This document shows positions 52,480 through 60,130 of a stretch of DNA of 64,000 nt, piece by piece (within the stretch, counting starts at the first letter, position 1; every line of letters starts with the position of its first letter). Under the pieces are notes generated by a model, which was not told the origin of the DNA, ran no database searches, and saw nothing but the letters and a program-made list of their open reading frames with translations. The translations under genes and the position numbers were made by a program. Origin of the DNA: Niabella soli DSM 19437 (GTDB taxonomy: Bacteria > Bacteroidota > Bacteroidia > Chitinophagales > Chitinophagaceae); assembly GCF_000243115.2 (NCBI RefSeq), contig NZ_CP007035.1, forward strand, positions 2,852,001 to 2,916,000, written 5' to 3'.

Positions 52480-53358
52480 GTGTATTATATCGTTTACGGA
52501 TTTTTGTATCTATGTTCCCTGTTACCCCTTCGGGCATTATACCTGCTTGCTGATTTTTTTTACGCCGTCATCTATTATGTTATAGGCTACCGTAAAAAAG
52601 TGGTGTTGGACAACCTGGCCATTGCTTTCCCCGAAAAAACCATTGAAGAGCGCACCCGCATTGCAAAAGATTTTTACCACAAGTTTATTGACTCCCTGGT
52701 GGAAACGGTAAAAGTGCTTTCGGCATCCGATGCATTTTTTGAAAAACGTTTTACCGGCAACTGGGACCTCATCAATCAATATTACGACCAGCAGCGCAGC
52801 GTACAATTGCATTTAGGGCATACGTTTAACTGGGAATGGGGCAATGTGCAGGTGGTGCGCAAGATCAGACACCGGTTCCTTGGCGTGTACATCCCTATCA
52901 GCAACCCCTCCCTTAACAGGGTTTTTAAAAAACTGCGCTCCCGCAGCGGGGCCGTTTTACTGGATGCCGCGCGCATGACACGGGAATTTATGCCCTACCG
53001 CCGCAGTATGTATTGCCTGGGGCTCATCGCCGACCAAAGTCCCGGCCGCGTAGACAAGGCCAAATGGTTCTATTTTTTTGATCGCAAAACGGCATTTACC
53101 ATTGGCCCCGCCAAAAGTGCTATCACCAACAACGCGGTGGTTTTGTTTGCCGCCATTGAACGGGTAAAGCGCGGTTATTATAACGTAACCTTTACGCTGG
53201 CCGAAGAAGATCCGAAAACCAACAGCACAGAAGAGGCGCTTACCAGGCAATTTGTACGCTTTCTGGAGGCCACCATCCGCAACAATCCTGACATGTGGCT
53301 ATGGAGCCACCGCCGGTGGAAACATGAATGGAAGGATGGGGATGAAATGGGAGAATAG
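52480..53358 (+). CDS. LpxL/HtrB-like acyltransferase
   Basis: A 292-aa membrane-associated acyltransferase of the lipid A late-acylation type. The active-site His-x4-Glu is in LHLGHTFNWEW, with an N-terminal hydrophobic segment (YIVYGFLYLCSLLPLRALYLL). GLIADQSPGRVDKAKWFYFF is the second family block, and the C-terminus has MWLWSHRRWKHEW. It starts at GTG 52480, just ten bases after a strong hairpin. It may acylate lipid A or, as in some flexirubin clusters, another lipid. Confidence 0.9.
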   Translation: MYYIVYGFLYLCSLLPLRALYLLADFFYAVIYYVIGYRKKVVLDNLAIAFPEKTIEERTRIAKDFYHKFIDSLVETVKVLSASDAFFEKRFTGNWDLINQYYDQQRSVQLHLGHTFNWEWGNVQVVRKIRHRFLGVYIPISNPSLNRVFKKLRSRSGAVLLDAARMTREFMPYRRSMYCLGLIADQSPGRVDKAKWFYFFDRKTAFTIGPAKSAITNNAVVLFAAIERVKRGYYNVTFTLAEEDPKTNSTEEALTRQFVRFLEATIRNNPDMWLWSHRRWKHEWKDGDEMGE

Positions 53359-53374
53359 CCCCTGTTTAACCGCA

Positions 53375-53515
53375 ATATGCAATGTATTTCACGCGGAGAC
53401 GCAGAGGAGCAACGACGCGGCGTATTTCACGCAAGGACACAGAAAAAGCAACTCCTTCGCGTCCTGGCGTCTTTGCGGTTGGGCTTGTTTTCAAAAAAAT
53501 ACCGACCTTCCTAAA
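53375..53515. repeat. Dispersed TTTCACGCGGAGACGCAG repeat array
   Basis: GTATTTCACGCGGAGACGC, GTATTTCACGCAAGGACAC and CTTCGCGTCCTGGCGTC then TTTGCGGTTGGGCTT form two direct copies and an opposite arm. It lies between the LpxL-like and sigma factor genes. Confidence 0.65.
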
Positions 53516-53547
53516 GTAATTTTCCATTTGGCCCGTCATCCCTATTG

Positions 53548-54123
53548 ATGCAGGAGCAAAAAGCGTACATATTGGCGGAAGAACAGCATCAAAATATCAT
53601 CCAGACGGTTAAGGAGTATGGTAGCAGGCTCTTTGGCTTTATTCGCAAAAACGTGAATACGGACGCCGATGCCGAAGATATTTTGCAGGATGTGTGGTAC
53701 CAATATGCCAACGCCAGCGCCACGCAGACCATTGAACAGGTAAGCGGCTGGTTATTTAAAGTGGCCCGTAACAAGATCACCGATAAATACCGGAAAAAGA
53801 AAAATACCCTGATCGATGATTATGCTTTCGAAAATGAAGCGGGGGAAACCTCCTTCCGGGAGTTGCTGTTTACCCTGGATAATGACCCTGAATTGGCGGA
53901 TATTAAAAAACTTTTTTGGGAAGAACTGTTTGCGGCCCTTGACGAATTACCAGAGAACCAGCGGGAAGTTTTTATGCTGAACGAGCTGGAAGAAGTGACG
54001 CTGCAGGAAATTGCAGACCGGAATAAAGAGAATATCAAAACAATCATCAGCCGGAAACGCTATGCCGTCCAGCATTTGCGCAACCGCCTGCAATATTTGT
54101 ATGATGAACTGATTAATTATTAA
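53548..54123 (+). CDS. ECF-type RNA polymerase sigma factor
   Basis: A 191-aa sigma-70 family member of the extracytoplasmic function type. Region 2 spans about 28-95 (LFGFIRKNVNTDADAEDILQ, then DVWYQYAN). Region 4 spans about 130-185 (LDELPENQREVFMLNELEEV, then TLQEIADRNKENIKTIISRK). The start is ATG 53548, one codon after a TTG. Eleven bases separate it from the small membrane protein gene, so the two are one operon. No FecR-type anti-sigma factor is present. Confidence 0.93.
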   Translation: MQEQKAYILAEEQHQNIIQTVKEYGSRLFGFIRKNVNTDADAEDILQDVWYQYANASATQTIEQVSGWLFKVARNKITDKYRKKKNTLIDDYAFENEAGETSFRELLFTLDNDPELADIKKLFWEELFAALDELPENQREVFMLNELEEVTLQEIADRNKENIKTIISRKRYAVQHLRNRLQYLYDELINY

Positions 54124-54134
54124 ATTACATTATT

Positions 54135-54503
54135 ATGAATTATAAAAGAAGAAGGCCGCCAAAATTTGTATTTGTCTTTTTTGCATTGTTTGCATTACTG
54201 GCTTTTGGCGGGCTGGTAATGTTGCTGTGGAATGCGATCCTTCCGGAACTGCTGAATACAAAAAGAATATCCTACTGGCAGGCCGTAGGGCTATTAGTGC
54301 TTTCGAAGATCCTTTTTAGCTCTTTTCGTCCGGGCGGAGGCCCCGGAAAACATTTTGGTCCCGGGGCGCGGTTACAGGAAAAATTTAAAAATATGACCCC
54401 GGAGGAGCGGCAAAAATTCCGGCAGGAATGGAAAGAACGCTTCAGAGATGACTGGCGCCGGCATTGCAGGCCACCGGAAGAAGATCGACCTGGTGAACCC
54501 TGA
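54135..54503 (+). CDS. Small two-segment membrane protein, partner of the ECF sigma factor
   Basis: A 122-aa protein. A basic N-terminus (MNYKRRRPPK) is followed by two hydrophobic segments (FVFVFFALFALLAFGGLVML, then YWQAVGLLVLSKILFSSF). The tail is polar, rich in Gly, Arg and Glu, and has MTPEERQKFRQEWKERFRDD. This resembles the LTxxQ-like helices of CpxP/Spy periplasmic stress proteins. It could act as a sensor or anti-sigma, but that is inferred only from linkage to the sigma gene. A structured G+C-rich stretch follows it. Confidence 0.75.
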   Translation: MNYKRRRPPKFVFVFFALFALLAFGGLVMLLWNAILPELLNTKRISYWQAVGLLVLSKILFSSFRPGGGPGKHFGPGARLQEKFKNMTPEERQKFRQEWKERFRDDWRRHCRPPEEDRPGEP

Positions 54504-54524
54504 CGAAACCCGCGTGAGGAATGC

Positions 54525-54612
54525 AAAAGGCGCCTGAAAGGCGGTGTGCAGCGCAGCGGAGCACGGAACCCTGGCGCAGCCCGGCCCCGGGCAGGAGTGA
54601 TGCCTTTTTATT
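54525..54612 (+). terminator. Structured G+C-rich stretch ending in T run
   Basis: AAAAGGC (54525-54531) can pair with GCCTTTT (54602-54608), followed by TTATT, and an inner hairpin GCCCG/CGGGC is at 54579-54592. The stretch is richer in G+C than its surroundings and may be a terminator, a REP element or a small RNA. Confidence 0.45.
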
Positions 54613-54699
54613 AACCGCACCATGTGCCTGGTACAGTAGCCAGCAAGGAATAAGGAATATGGCCCGGGGACACGCCCAATAATTATAAAATCTATTTTT

Positions 54700-55062
54700 A
54701 TGAACAACAACGATCGGCTGAAACATACCATACCGGTGAACATTGAAGACCGGGACGACTGTTACCGTTTGACCGCTTATGCCGCGGGATTCCCGGAGGA
54801 AAGCATTACTGTTTCAATCCTCAACGATACCCTTATTATTAAGGGTCATGCGGATACGGATGCGGACGCACAGGTATCTTTTATCAAACAGGAATACCCC
54901 ATTAACGGGTTTGAGCGGCGATTGCTCCTGGACAACCGGATAGAAACGGATTGCATTTCCACCCGTTTTGAGCAGGGCGTGCTGACTGTTTTTCTTCCTA
55001 AAAAAAGCGAGATATCGCTGTTGGATTTACAAAAACAGATGGATCTTGCTATTCCGGGTTAA
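54700..55062 (+). CDS. Hsp20/alpha-crystallin family small heat shock protein
   Basis: A 120-aa protein of the small heat shock type. The alpha-crystallin domain is visible: strands in YRLTAYAAGFPEESITVSI, LIIKGHAD, a GFERRLLLD-like stretch, and the exit ISTRFEQGVLTVFLPKK (A-x-x-x-n-G-v-L pattern). It is shorter than usual at the C-terminus and has no IxI tail. It stands 197 bases downstream of the ECF/membrane operon on the same strand; a functional link to envelope stress is inferred. Confidence 0.88.
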   Translation: MNNNDRLKHTIPVNIEDRDDCYRLTAYAAGFPEESITVSILNDTLIIKGHADTDADAQVSFIKQEYPINGFERRLLLDNRIETDCISTRFEQGVLTVFLPKKSEISLLDLQKQMDLAIPG

Positions 55063-55127
55063 AAGTTTCCTGCGGATCTTATGCAGATGACCTGGAATGA
55101 TCAGCGGGGAAATAACCGCAGCGAAAA

Positions 55128-55715
55128 TCAGTTTCCGTTTTTTGTGCGGGTGGTTCTTCTCCGTATACGGCTGAGGCTCTCGGGTTCAATGCCCAGTATC
55201 GATGCAATATACTTCAGCGGCACCCTGTTAATAATAGCAGGATCATTTTGCACCAGTTCCAGGTACCGCGTTTCCGCTGATTTGGTGCGACGCTCCGTGG
55301 CCATTTCAACTTCCCGGATAAATAAAGCTTCTGCTATTTTCCGTCCAAAACGTTCGAATACTTTTGCCCGCTCATAACCCTCCTGCATTCGGTCAAAATG
55401 CATCTGGAGCAGGGTGGTGTCTTCCAGTGCTTCAATACAGATCATAGAAGGTTTCCTGGTAAGAAAGGAGGCATATTCCGAAACCCACATATTTTCCCGG
55501 AACAGCCGCAGGGTTTGATCTTTGCCGCCATGCTCGCTGTAATAGCGAATCAGGCCTTTATCTATATAAAAAACATAGTTCACAGGGTCGCCGATGCGAA
55601 TGATCTTTTCGTGTTTTTTACAATGCCGCGGTTCCATCAGCGATAAAAAAAAATCCAGATCGTCCTCAGGAAAAGGCATGAAGTGCTTCAGGTTATTAAT
55701 CAGGTTATCGTACAT
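55128..55715 (-). CDS. Crp/Fnr-family transcriptional regulator
   Basis: A 195-aa regulator with an N-terminal cyclic-nucleotide-binding-like domain (KIIRIGDPVNYVFYIDKGLI, then SEHGGKDQTLRLFRENMW). The C-terminal winged helix has VPLKYIASILGIEPESLSRI. No Cys cluster is present, so it is not of the iron-sulfur Fnr type. It lies divergent to the upstream genes. The target is unknown. Confidence 0.9.
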   Translation of the reverse strand: MYDNLINNLKHFMPFPEDDLDFFLSLMEPRHCKKHEKIIRIGDPVNYVFYIDKGLIRYYSEHGGKDQTLRLFRENMWVSEYASFLTRKPSMICIEALEDTTLLQMHFDRMQEGYERAKVFERFGRKIAEALFIREVEMATERRTKSAETRYLELVQNDPAIINRVPLKYIASILGIEPESLSRIRRRTTRTKNGN

Positions 55716-55837
55716 GTTTTACAAGGATTACTGAGACTGACGAAAAGTGTTTTTTCCAGTAAGGCGGCGAGAGGTAAGATCGTCCCGCCTTTTCGGTTTT
55801 CCGGTTAACCACCGGCTCGCGGCTTTTTGGCCCGCCC

Positions 55838-56560
55838 TCACTTTTTTTTGCGCGCTCCCATCGCGTAGCGAATACCCCCAAGCAGGTGTTGCAGAAACAT
55901 GGGATCCGAATAAGATTCATCTGTATGTCCCAGGCCGGTATAAAAAACACGTCCGCCTTCAAACTCATGATACCAGGCAATGGGATGAAAAGCGCCGTTC
56001 TTACCCCCTTCATAGCTTTTTTCATCCAGTGTGATCAATATATGCAGCCCCTTATTGATGTCCTTATAATTATACCATTCATCCTTCCGGGTCCATTTTG
56101 CCGGCAAGTGGCGGGTACTGCCGTTATTGCGGTCTACCACATCTAATGTAGCGGTTTGCTGTTTGGGATGGCTCAAAAACCAGGCGCCTATCATTTTATT
56201 ATACCAGGGCCATTCATATTCCGCATCGGCAGCCGCATGAATGCCCATAATACCACCGTGATCATGCACGTACTGCTGCAGCGCCTTTTGCTGGTCTGTA
56301 TTAAACAAGGTTCCGGTTGTGCTCAAAAAAATAATAGCTGCGTATTGCTTCAGGTTGTCATTAGTAAATGCGGCTGCATCCGTGGTGCTATCCACCAGGA
56401 AACCGTTTGCTGCACCCAGTTGATAAATGGCGTCCAGTCCTTTTGCAATGGAAGCGTGGTGAAATCCGGCCGTTTTATAAAACACCAGTACTTTGGGTTT
56501 CGCTGCAAAGACGCCCGTCGCCAGCAACAACACACACAAAAGAATGCTTAATTTTTTCAT
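55838..56560 (-). CDS. Secreted ThuA-domain protein
   Basis: A 240-aa exported protein of the ThuA family, a class I glutamine amidotransferase-like fold linked to trehalose use. A signal peptide (LSILLCVLLLATGVFAA) is followed by VLVFYKTAGFHHASI, HGGIMGIHAAADAEYEWPWYN, and RVFYTGLGHTDESY. The function is uncertain; ThuA proteins are often near carbohydrate or exported oxidoreductase genes. It is divergent to the CBM48 fusion gene. Confidence 0.9.
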   Translation of the reverse strand: MKKLSILLCVLLLATGVFAAKPKVLVFYKTAGFHHASIAKGLDAIYQLGAANGFLVDSTTDAAAFTNDNLKQYAAIIFLSTTGTLFNTDQQKALQQYVHDHGGIMGIHAAADAEYEWPWYNKMIGAWFLSHPKQQTATLDVVDRNNGSTRHLPAKWTRKDEWYNYKDINKGLHILITLDEKSYEGGKNGAFHPIAWYHEFEGGRVFYTGLGHTDESYSDPMFLQHLLGGIRYAMGARKKK

Positions 56561-56691
56561 AATATACTATTAACTCATTATCCGAATGAATGCTAAAGAT
56601 ACTGATGGTTCATTTAAAAATAACAGGGCTTTCTTCAAAATATGCCGTTCTTTACCGGAGCACAGTAAAAAAGAAATCAATTTATTCTTGT

Positions 56692-56699
56692 TACCTTTG
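56692..56699 (+). promoter_or_regulatory. -7 box of the CBM48-HhH gene
   Basis: TACCTTTG, 33 bases before the ATG at 56733, fits TAnnTTTG; no good TTG lies at -33. It supports ATG 56733 over the upstream start of the open frame. Confidence 0.45.
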
Positions 56700-56732
56700 C
56701 GTTTTGAAAACCTTATACAAATTATTCATAAT

Positions 56733-57386
56733 ATGAAAGAGATTATATTCTCACTCCCCCAGGAAGCCCTTGGAACCGCAAGTTCAGTTGTTTTATTAGG
56801 TGATTTTAATGATTGGGATTTAGACAAAGCGATACTTTTAAAGAAAGGCAAAGATGGCATTTGGAAAGCAGCCGTAAAGCTGAAGCCCGGACATACCTAC
56901 GAATACCGTTTTTTACTGGATGACGGGCGTTGGGTAAACGACTGGGCAGCGACGGCCTATGTGCACAAGCATCATTTTGGCATCGACAACTCTGTTATTA
57001 CCATTGGGGAAGATACTGTTGTAGCGAAAGAACCTGCAAAAGCGGCGTCCGCCAGGGCAAAAGCCCCCGCAAAAAAAGCAGCAAAAGCTCCGGCGAAGCC
57101 TGCCCGTTCGACAGGCGGGAAAATTGCCGAAATCATTAAAAATGATCTAACAAAAATTGAAGGGGTCGGTCCGGCGATTGCCAAATTGCTGGAAAAAGAA
57201 AATATTCACTCTTTCAAAGACCTGTCGAAGGCCACTGCAAAAAAATTAAAAGAAATCCTTGACGCCGCCGGCAGCAAGTTTGCAATGCACAATCCCAAAA
57301 GCTGGCCCAAACAGGCTAAACTGGCAGCCGCAGAAAAATGGGAAGAGCTGAAAGCGTTGCAGGATGAGCTCATCGGAGGAAAATAA
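56733..57386 (+). CDS. CBM48 glycogen-binding domain fused to a helix-hairpin-helix domain
   Basis: A 217-aa protein with an unusual set of domains. Residues 1-90 resemble the AMPK/isoamylase CBM48 (VVLLGDFNDWDLDKAILLKK, then YEYRFLLDDGRWVNDW). A Lys-Ala-Pro linker follows (KAASARAKAPAKKAAKAPAK), like histone H1 tails. Residues about 130-217 form a helix-hairpin-helix domain (LTKIEGVGPAIAKLLEKENI, then SFKDLSKATAKKLKEIL and NPKSWPKQAKLAAAEKW). No export signal is present. It may bind glycogen and nucleic acid or a partner; the function is unknown. Confidence 0.82.
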   Translation: MKEIIFSLPQEALGTASSVVLLGDFNDWDLDKAILLKKGKDGIWKAAVKLKPGHTYEYRFLLDDGRWVNDWAATAYVHKHHFGIDNSVITIGEDTVVAKEPAKAASARAKAPAKKAAKAPAKPARSTGGKIAEIIKNDLTKIEGVGPAIAKLLEKENIHSFKDLSKATAKKLKEILDAAGSKFAMHNPKSWPKQAKLAAAEKWEELKALQDELIGGK

Positions 57387-57400
57387 GAAATAAGAAATTA

Positions 57401-57459
57401 CAAATCAGCAATAAGTAAGGGGCCGGTTGGAACGATACTTTCCGGTTCCTTATTTATTG
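57401..57459. repeat. Intergenic element, copy A
   Basis: CAAATCAGCAATAAGTAAGG, then GTTGGAACGATACTTTCCGG and TTCCTTATTTATT. The AATAAG.../CTTATT ends make it a hairpin. A second copy is at 57544-57603. Confidence 0.65.
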
Positions 57460-57543
57460 AACACTGCGTTTTTGGCCGGCAAGACGCTTACGGCGGTAAG
57501 CTGTATGCGATTACCAGCCTGAGAAATAAAGAATAAGAATTTT

Positions 57544-57603
57544 CAAATCAGAAGTAAGAAAGGACTTCAATTGGAACGATCCTTTCTCGGTTCCTCATTT
57601 ATT
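57544..57603. repeat. Intergenic element, copy B
   Basis: CAAATCAGAAGTAAGAAAGG, then TTGGAACGATCCTTTCTCGG and TTCCTCATTTATT. It matches copy A at most positions and lies 5 bases from the end of ctaA. Confidence 0.65.
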
Positions 57604-57608
57604 ATTTT

Positions 57609-58658
57609 TTATTTCTCATTTATGCCGTTCTTTCTGCCCAAAAACAGGCAAACAACCATACATACCAGGAACAGCATACCCACCAGTTGGTGAAAAATAC
57701 TGAGGATAAATTTGCTGTTGTTGAGGTAATTCATCAAGGCCAGAACGCCCAGCGTAACCTGAACAAGGACAATACCCAAAGGCAGAAAGCGCATTTTAGA
57801 CAAAGCTGTTGTTTTCGGCAACCGGGTTAAGCGAAGGGTATAAAAGATCATCAGAACAGTGATCAAATATGCCAGGCTCCTGTGTGTAAACTGGATGGTG
57901 ATTAAGTTATGCGTAATATCATCCAGGAAACTGCCTTCTGTAAACAGTTGTCCCTGCGGGTACCAGCTCCCGTTAATGGTGGGCCAGGTAATGGCGGCTT
58001 TTGCGGCATGGGTCCCGGCCATAAAAGCGCCGTAGGTAAGCTGTAGAGTAATGACTACCAGCAGGGCAATGGTAAGATTTCTTAAAGGCGTATTATAAGC
58101 AAGCCTGTTTTCAGGAACGGTCAATTTTAGCGCAAACCACACCACATAACACAGCAGCAGCAAGGCCGACAGGAAATGAATAGCCAGGCGGACGGGACTT
58201 ACATACACCAGATCCGTACCGATACCGCTTTTCACCATGATCCAGCCGATGGCGCCTTGCAACCCGCCCAGCAGGAATAAGATGATCATGGGCCAGAGCA
58301 TACTGCGGTCGATCTTCTTTTTTATAATAAAATAAACAAAAGGGATAATAAACACAACGCCCATCAGCCGCGCCCAGTCGCGGTGAAACCACTCCCAGAA
58401 ATAAATGGACTTAAAATCTTGCAGGGTGAAATAATTGTGTATGTATTTAAACTGCGCAATCTCCTTGTATTTATTGAATGCTTCCACCCAGGCCTGTTCG
58501 TTCATCGGCGGCAGTGCGCCCAGGATGGGTTGCCATTCGGTAATGGAAAGTCCCGACCCGGTTAGCCGGGTAATGCCCCCTAATAAAACCTGTATAATGA
58601 TCATTCCGGCGCCGACAAATAACCAGGTGGCCACCGGTTTATTCTTTTGTAACTGCAT
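57609..58658 (-). CDS. ctaA: Heme A synthase (COX15/CtaA family)
   Basis: A 349-aa membrane protein with eight segments that oxidises heme O to heme A for aa3/caa3 oxidase. GGITRLTGSGLSITEWQPILG is the family signature; conserved His residues are in FWEWFHRDWARLMG, LAIHFLSALLLLC, QFTHRSLAYLITVL and IFHQLVGMLFLVC. The start is ATG 58658 (MQLQKNKPVATW); the frame opens three codons earlier at a TTG. Not beside the SCO/DUF420 pair. Confidence 0.95.
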   Translation of the reverse strand: MQLQKNKPVATWLFVGAGMIIIQVLLGGITRLTGSGLSITEWQPILGALPPMNEQAWVEAFNKYKEIAQFKYIHNYFTLQDFKSIYFWEWFHRDWARLMGVVFIIPFVYFIIKKKIDRSMLWPMIILFLLGGLQGAIGWIMVKSGIGTDLVYVSPVRLAIHFLSALLLLCYVVWFALKLTVPENRLAYNTPLRNLTIALLVVITLQLTYGAFMAGTHAAKAAITWPTINGSWYPQGQLFTEGSFLDDITHNLITIQFTHRSLAYLITVLMIFYTLRLTRLPKTTALSKMRFLPLGIVLVQVTLGVLALMNYLNNSKFILSIFHQLVGMLFLVCMVVCLFLGRKNGINEK

Positions 58659-58808
58659 AACGCGCAAAAGTATTAATTATTTGTCGTTTGCAGTTTTTTG
58701 TTTGATGTTAGAATCCAGAATCAGTCATGGAGCCTTTTGCGTTCCGCATTGAGCGTTCCGCCTTCAGCATCCCGTCACAAACGGCTATCTTTGCAAAAAT
58801 TTTTTGAG

Positions 58809-60083
58809 ATGCTGCAATTACAATTGTTACGGCAGGATACGGAAGCCGTAAAAAAAAGACTGGCCATAAAGAACTTTAAAGACCTGGCCCTGGTTGATGA
58901 GATCATTGCACTCGATGATCAACGCAAGAAGGCCCAGTTGGAATTTGATACCACCCAGTCCGTTGTAAACAGCGCTTCCAAAGAAATAGGCCAACTGATG
59001 GCGAAGGGCGACAAAGCAGCAGCGGAAGAAAAAAAGGCCGTTGTTGCGGACGCAAAGAAGAAATTACAACCCATCAGCGAACAGTTGGCCCAGGCAGAAA
59101 AGCTGGTGCAGGAAAAGCTGGTGCTGCTGCCCAACCTCCCGGCAGCATTGGTACCCGTGGGAAATGGTGCAGAAGATAATGAAGTGGTACGGGAAAGCGA
59201 CGCCAAGCCCATATTGCCGCCAAACGCGGTTCCTCATTGGGATTTAATAAAAGCCTACGACCTGGTTGATTTTGAGACCGGTGCAAAAATTACCGGCAGC
59301 GGTTTTCCTTTATACAAGGGCCAGGGCGCTAAGCTGCAACGCGCACTGGTACAGTATTTCCTGGATTTTAACCTGGAAGCCGGCTATACAGAATACCTGC
59401 CTCCTTTTATGGTAAATGAAGCCTCCGCCTTTGGAACCGGGCAATTGCCGGATAAGGAAGGCCAGATGTACTATATGCCGGCCGATAATTATTATATGAT
59501 CCCGACGGCTGAAGTGCCGGTGACGAATATTTACCGTGATACCATTTTAAAACAGGAACAATTGCCCGTTAAAATGACCGCCTACTCGCCCTGTTTCCGC
59601 AGGGAAGCCGGCAGTTTTGGCAAGGACGTGCGCGGCCTCAACCGGGTGCACCAGTTTGAAAAGGTAGAGATCGTGCAACTCACCCATCCAGAAAAAAGTT
59701 ATGAGGCGTTGGATGCTATGGTAGCACACGTGGAAAAATTATTACAAAGCCTGGAACTGCCTTACCGCATTTTAAGACTCTGCGGCGGCGATATGGGCTT
59801 TACTTCTGCCCTTACCTACGACTTTGAAGTATATAGTGCCGCCCAGGAGCGTTGGCTGGAAGTGAGCTCTACGTCTAACTTTGAAAATTATCAGACCAAC
59901 CGGATGAAGATCCGCTTTAAGGATGAAAATGGTAAAACGCAGTTGGCACATTCGCTCAACGGCAGTTCCCTGGCCTTACCCCGCATCTTTGCCTGTATTT
60001 TGGAAAACAACCAGCAGGAAGACGGCATTAGATTGCCAAAGGTGCTGGTGCCTTATTTTGGGAAAGAGGTGATTTCGAAATAG
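58809..60083 (+). CDS. serS: Seryl-tRNA synthetase
   Basis: A 424-aa class II synthetase that charges tRNA-Ser. The N-terminal coiled-coil arm (residues about 30-105) contains KEIGQLMAKGDKAAAEEKKA. Motif 2 is PCFRREAGSFGKDVRGLNRV, and the substrate region ALTYDFEVYSAAQERWLEVS and motif 3 HSLNGSSLALPRIFACIL follow. The start is ATG 58809, 15 bases after TATCTTTG (58786-58793). A longer frame to 58698 enters the promoter and is rejected. Confidence 0.97.
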   Translation: MLQLQLLRQDTEAVKKRLAIKNFKDLALVDEIIALDDQRKKAQLEFDTTQSVVNSASKEIGQLMAKGDKAAAEEKKAVVADAKKKLQPISEQLAQAEKLVQEKLVLLPNLPAALVPVGNGAEDNEVVRESDAKPILPPNAVPHWDLIKAYDLVDFETGAKITGSGFPLYKGQGAKLQRALVQYFLDFNLEAGYTEYLPPFMVNEASAFGTGQLPDKEGQMYYMPADNYYMIPTAEVPVTNIYRDTILKQEQLPVKMTAYSPCFRREAGSFGKDVRGLNRVHQFEKVEIVQLTHPEKSYEALDAMVAHVEKLLQSLELPYRILRLCGGDMGFTSALTYDFEVYSAAQERWLEVSSTSNFENYQTNRMKIRFKDENGKTQLAHSLNGSSLALPRIFACILENNQQEDGIRLPKVLVPYFGKEVISK

Positions 60084-60130
60084 CGGCTGTTCAGGGTTTC
60101 CCGCAGATAGCGCAGACCTTCGCAGAAATA

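Noticed and set aside
55762-55796. AAGGCGG/CCGCCTT hairpin as terminator of the ThuA gene
   Set aside because: No T run follows on the minus strand; pairing may be fortuitous.
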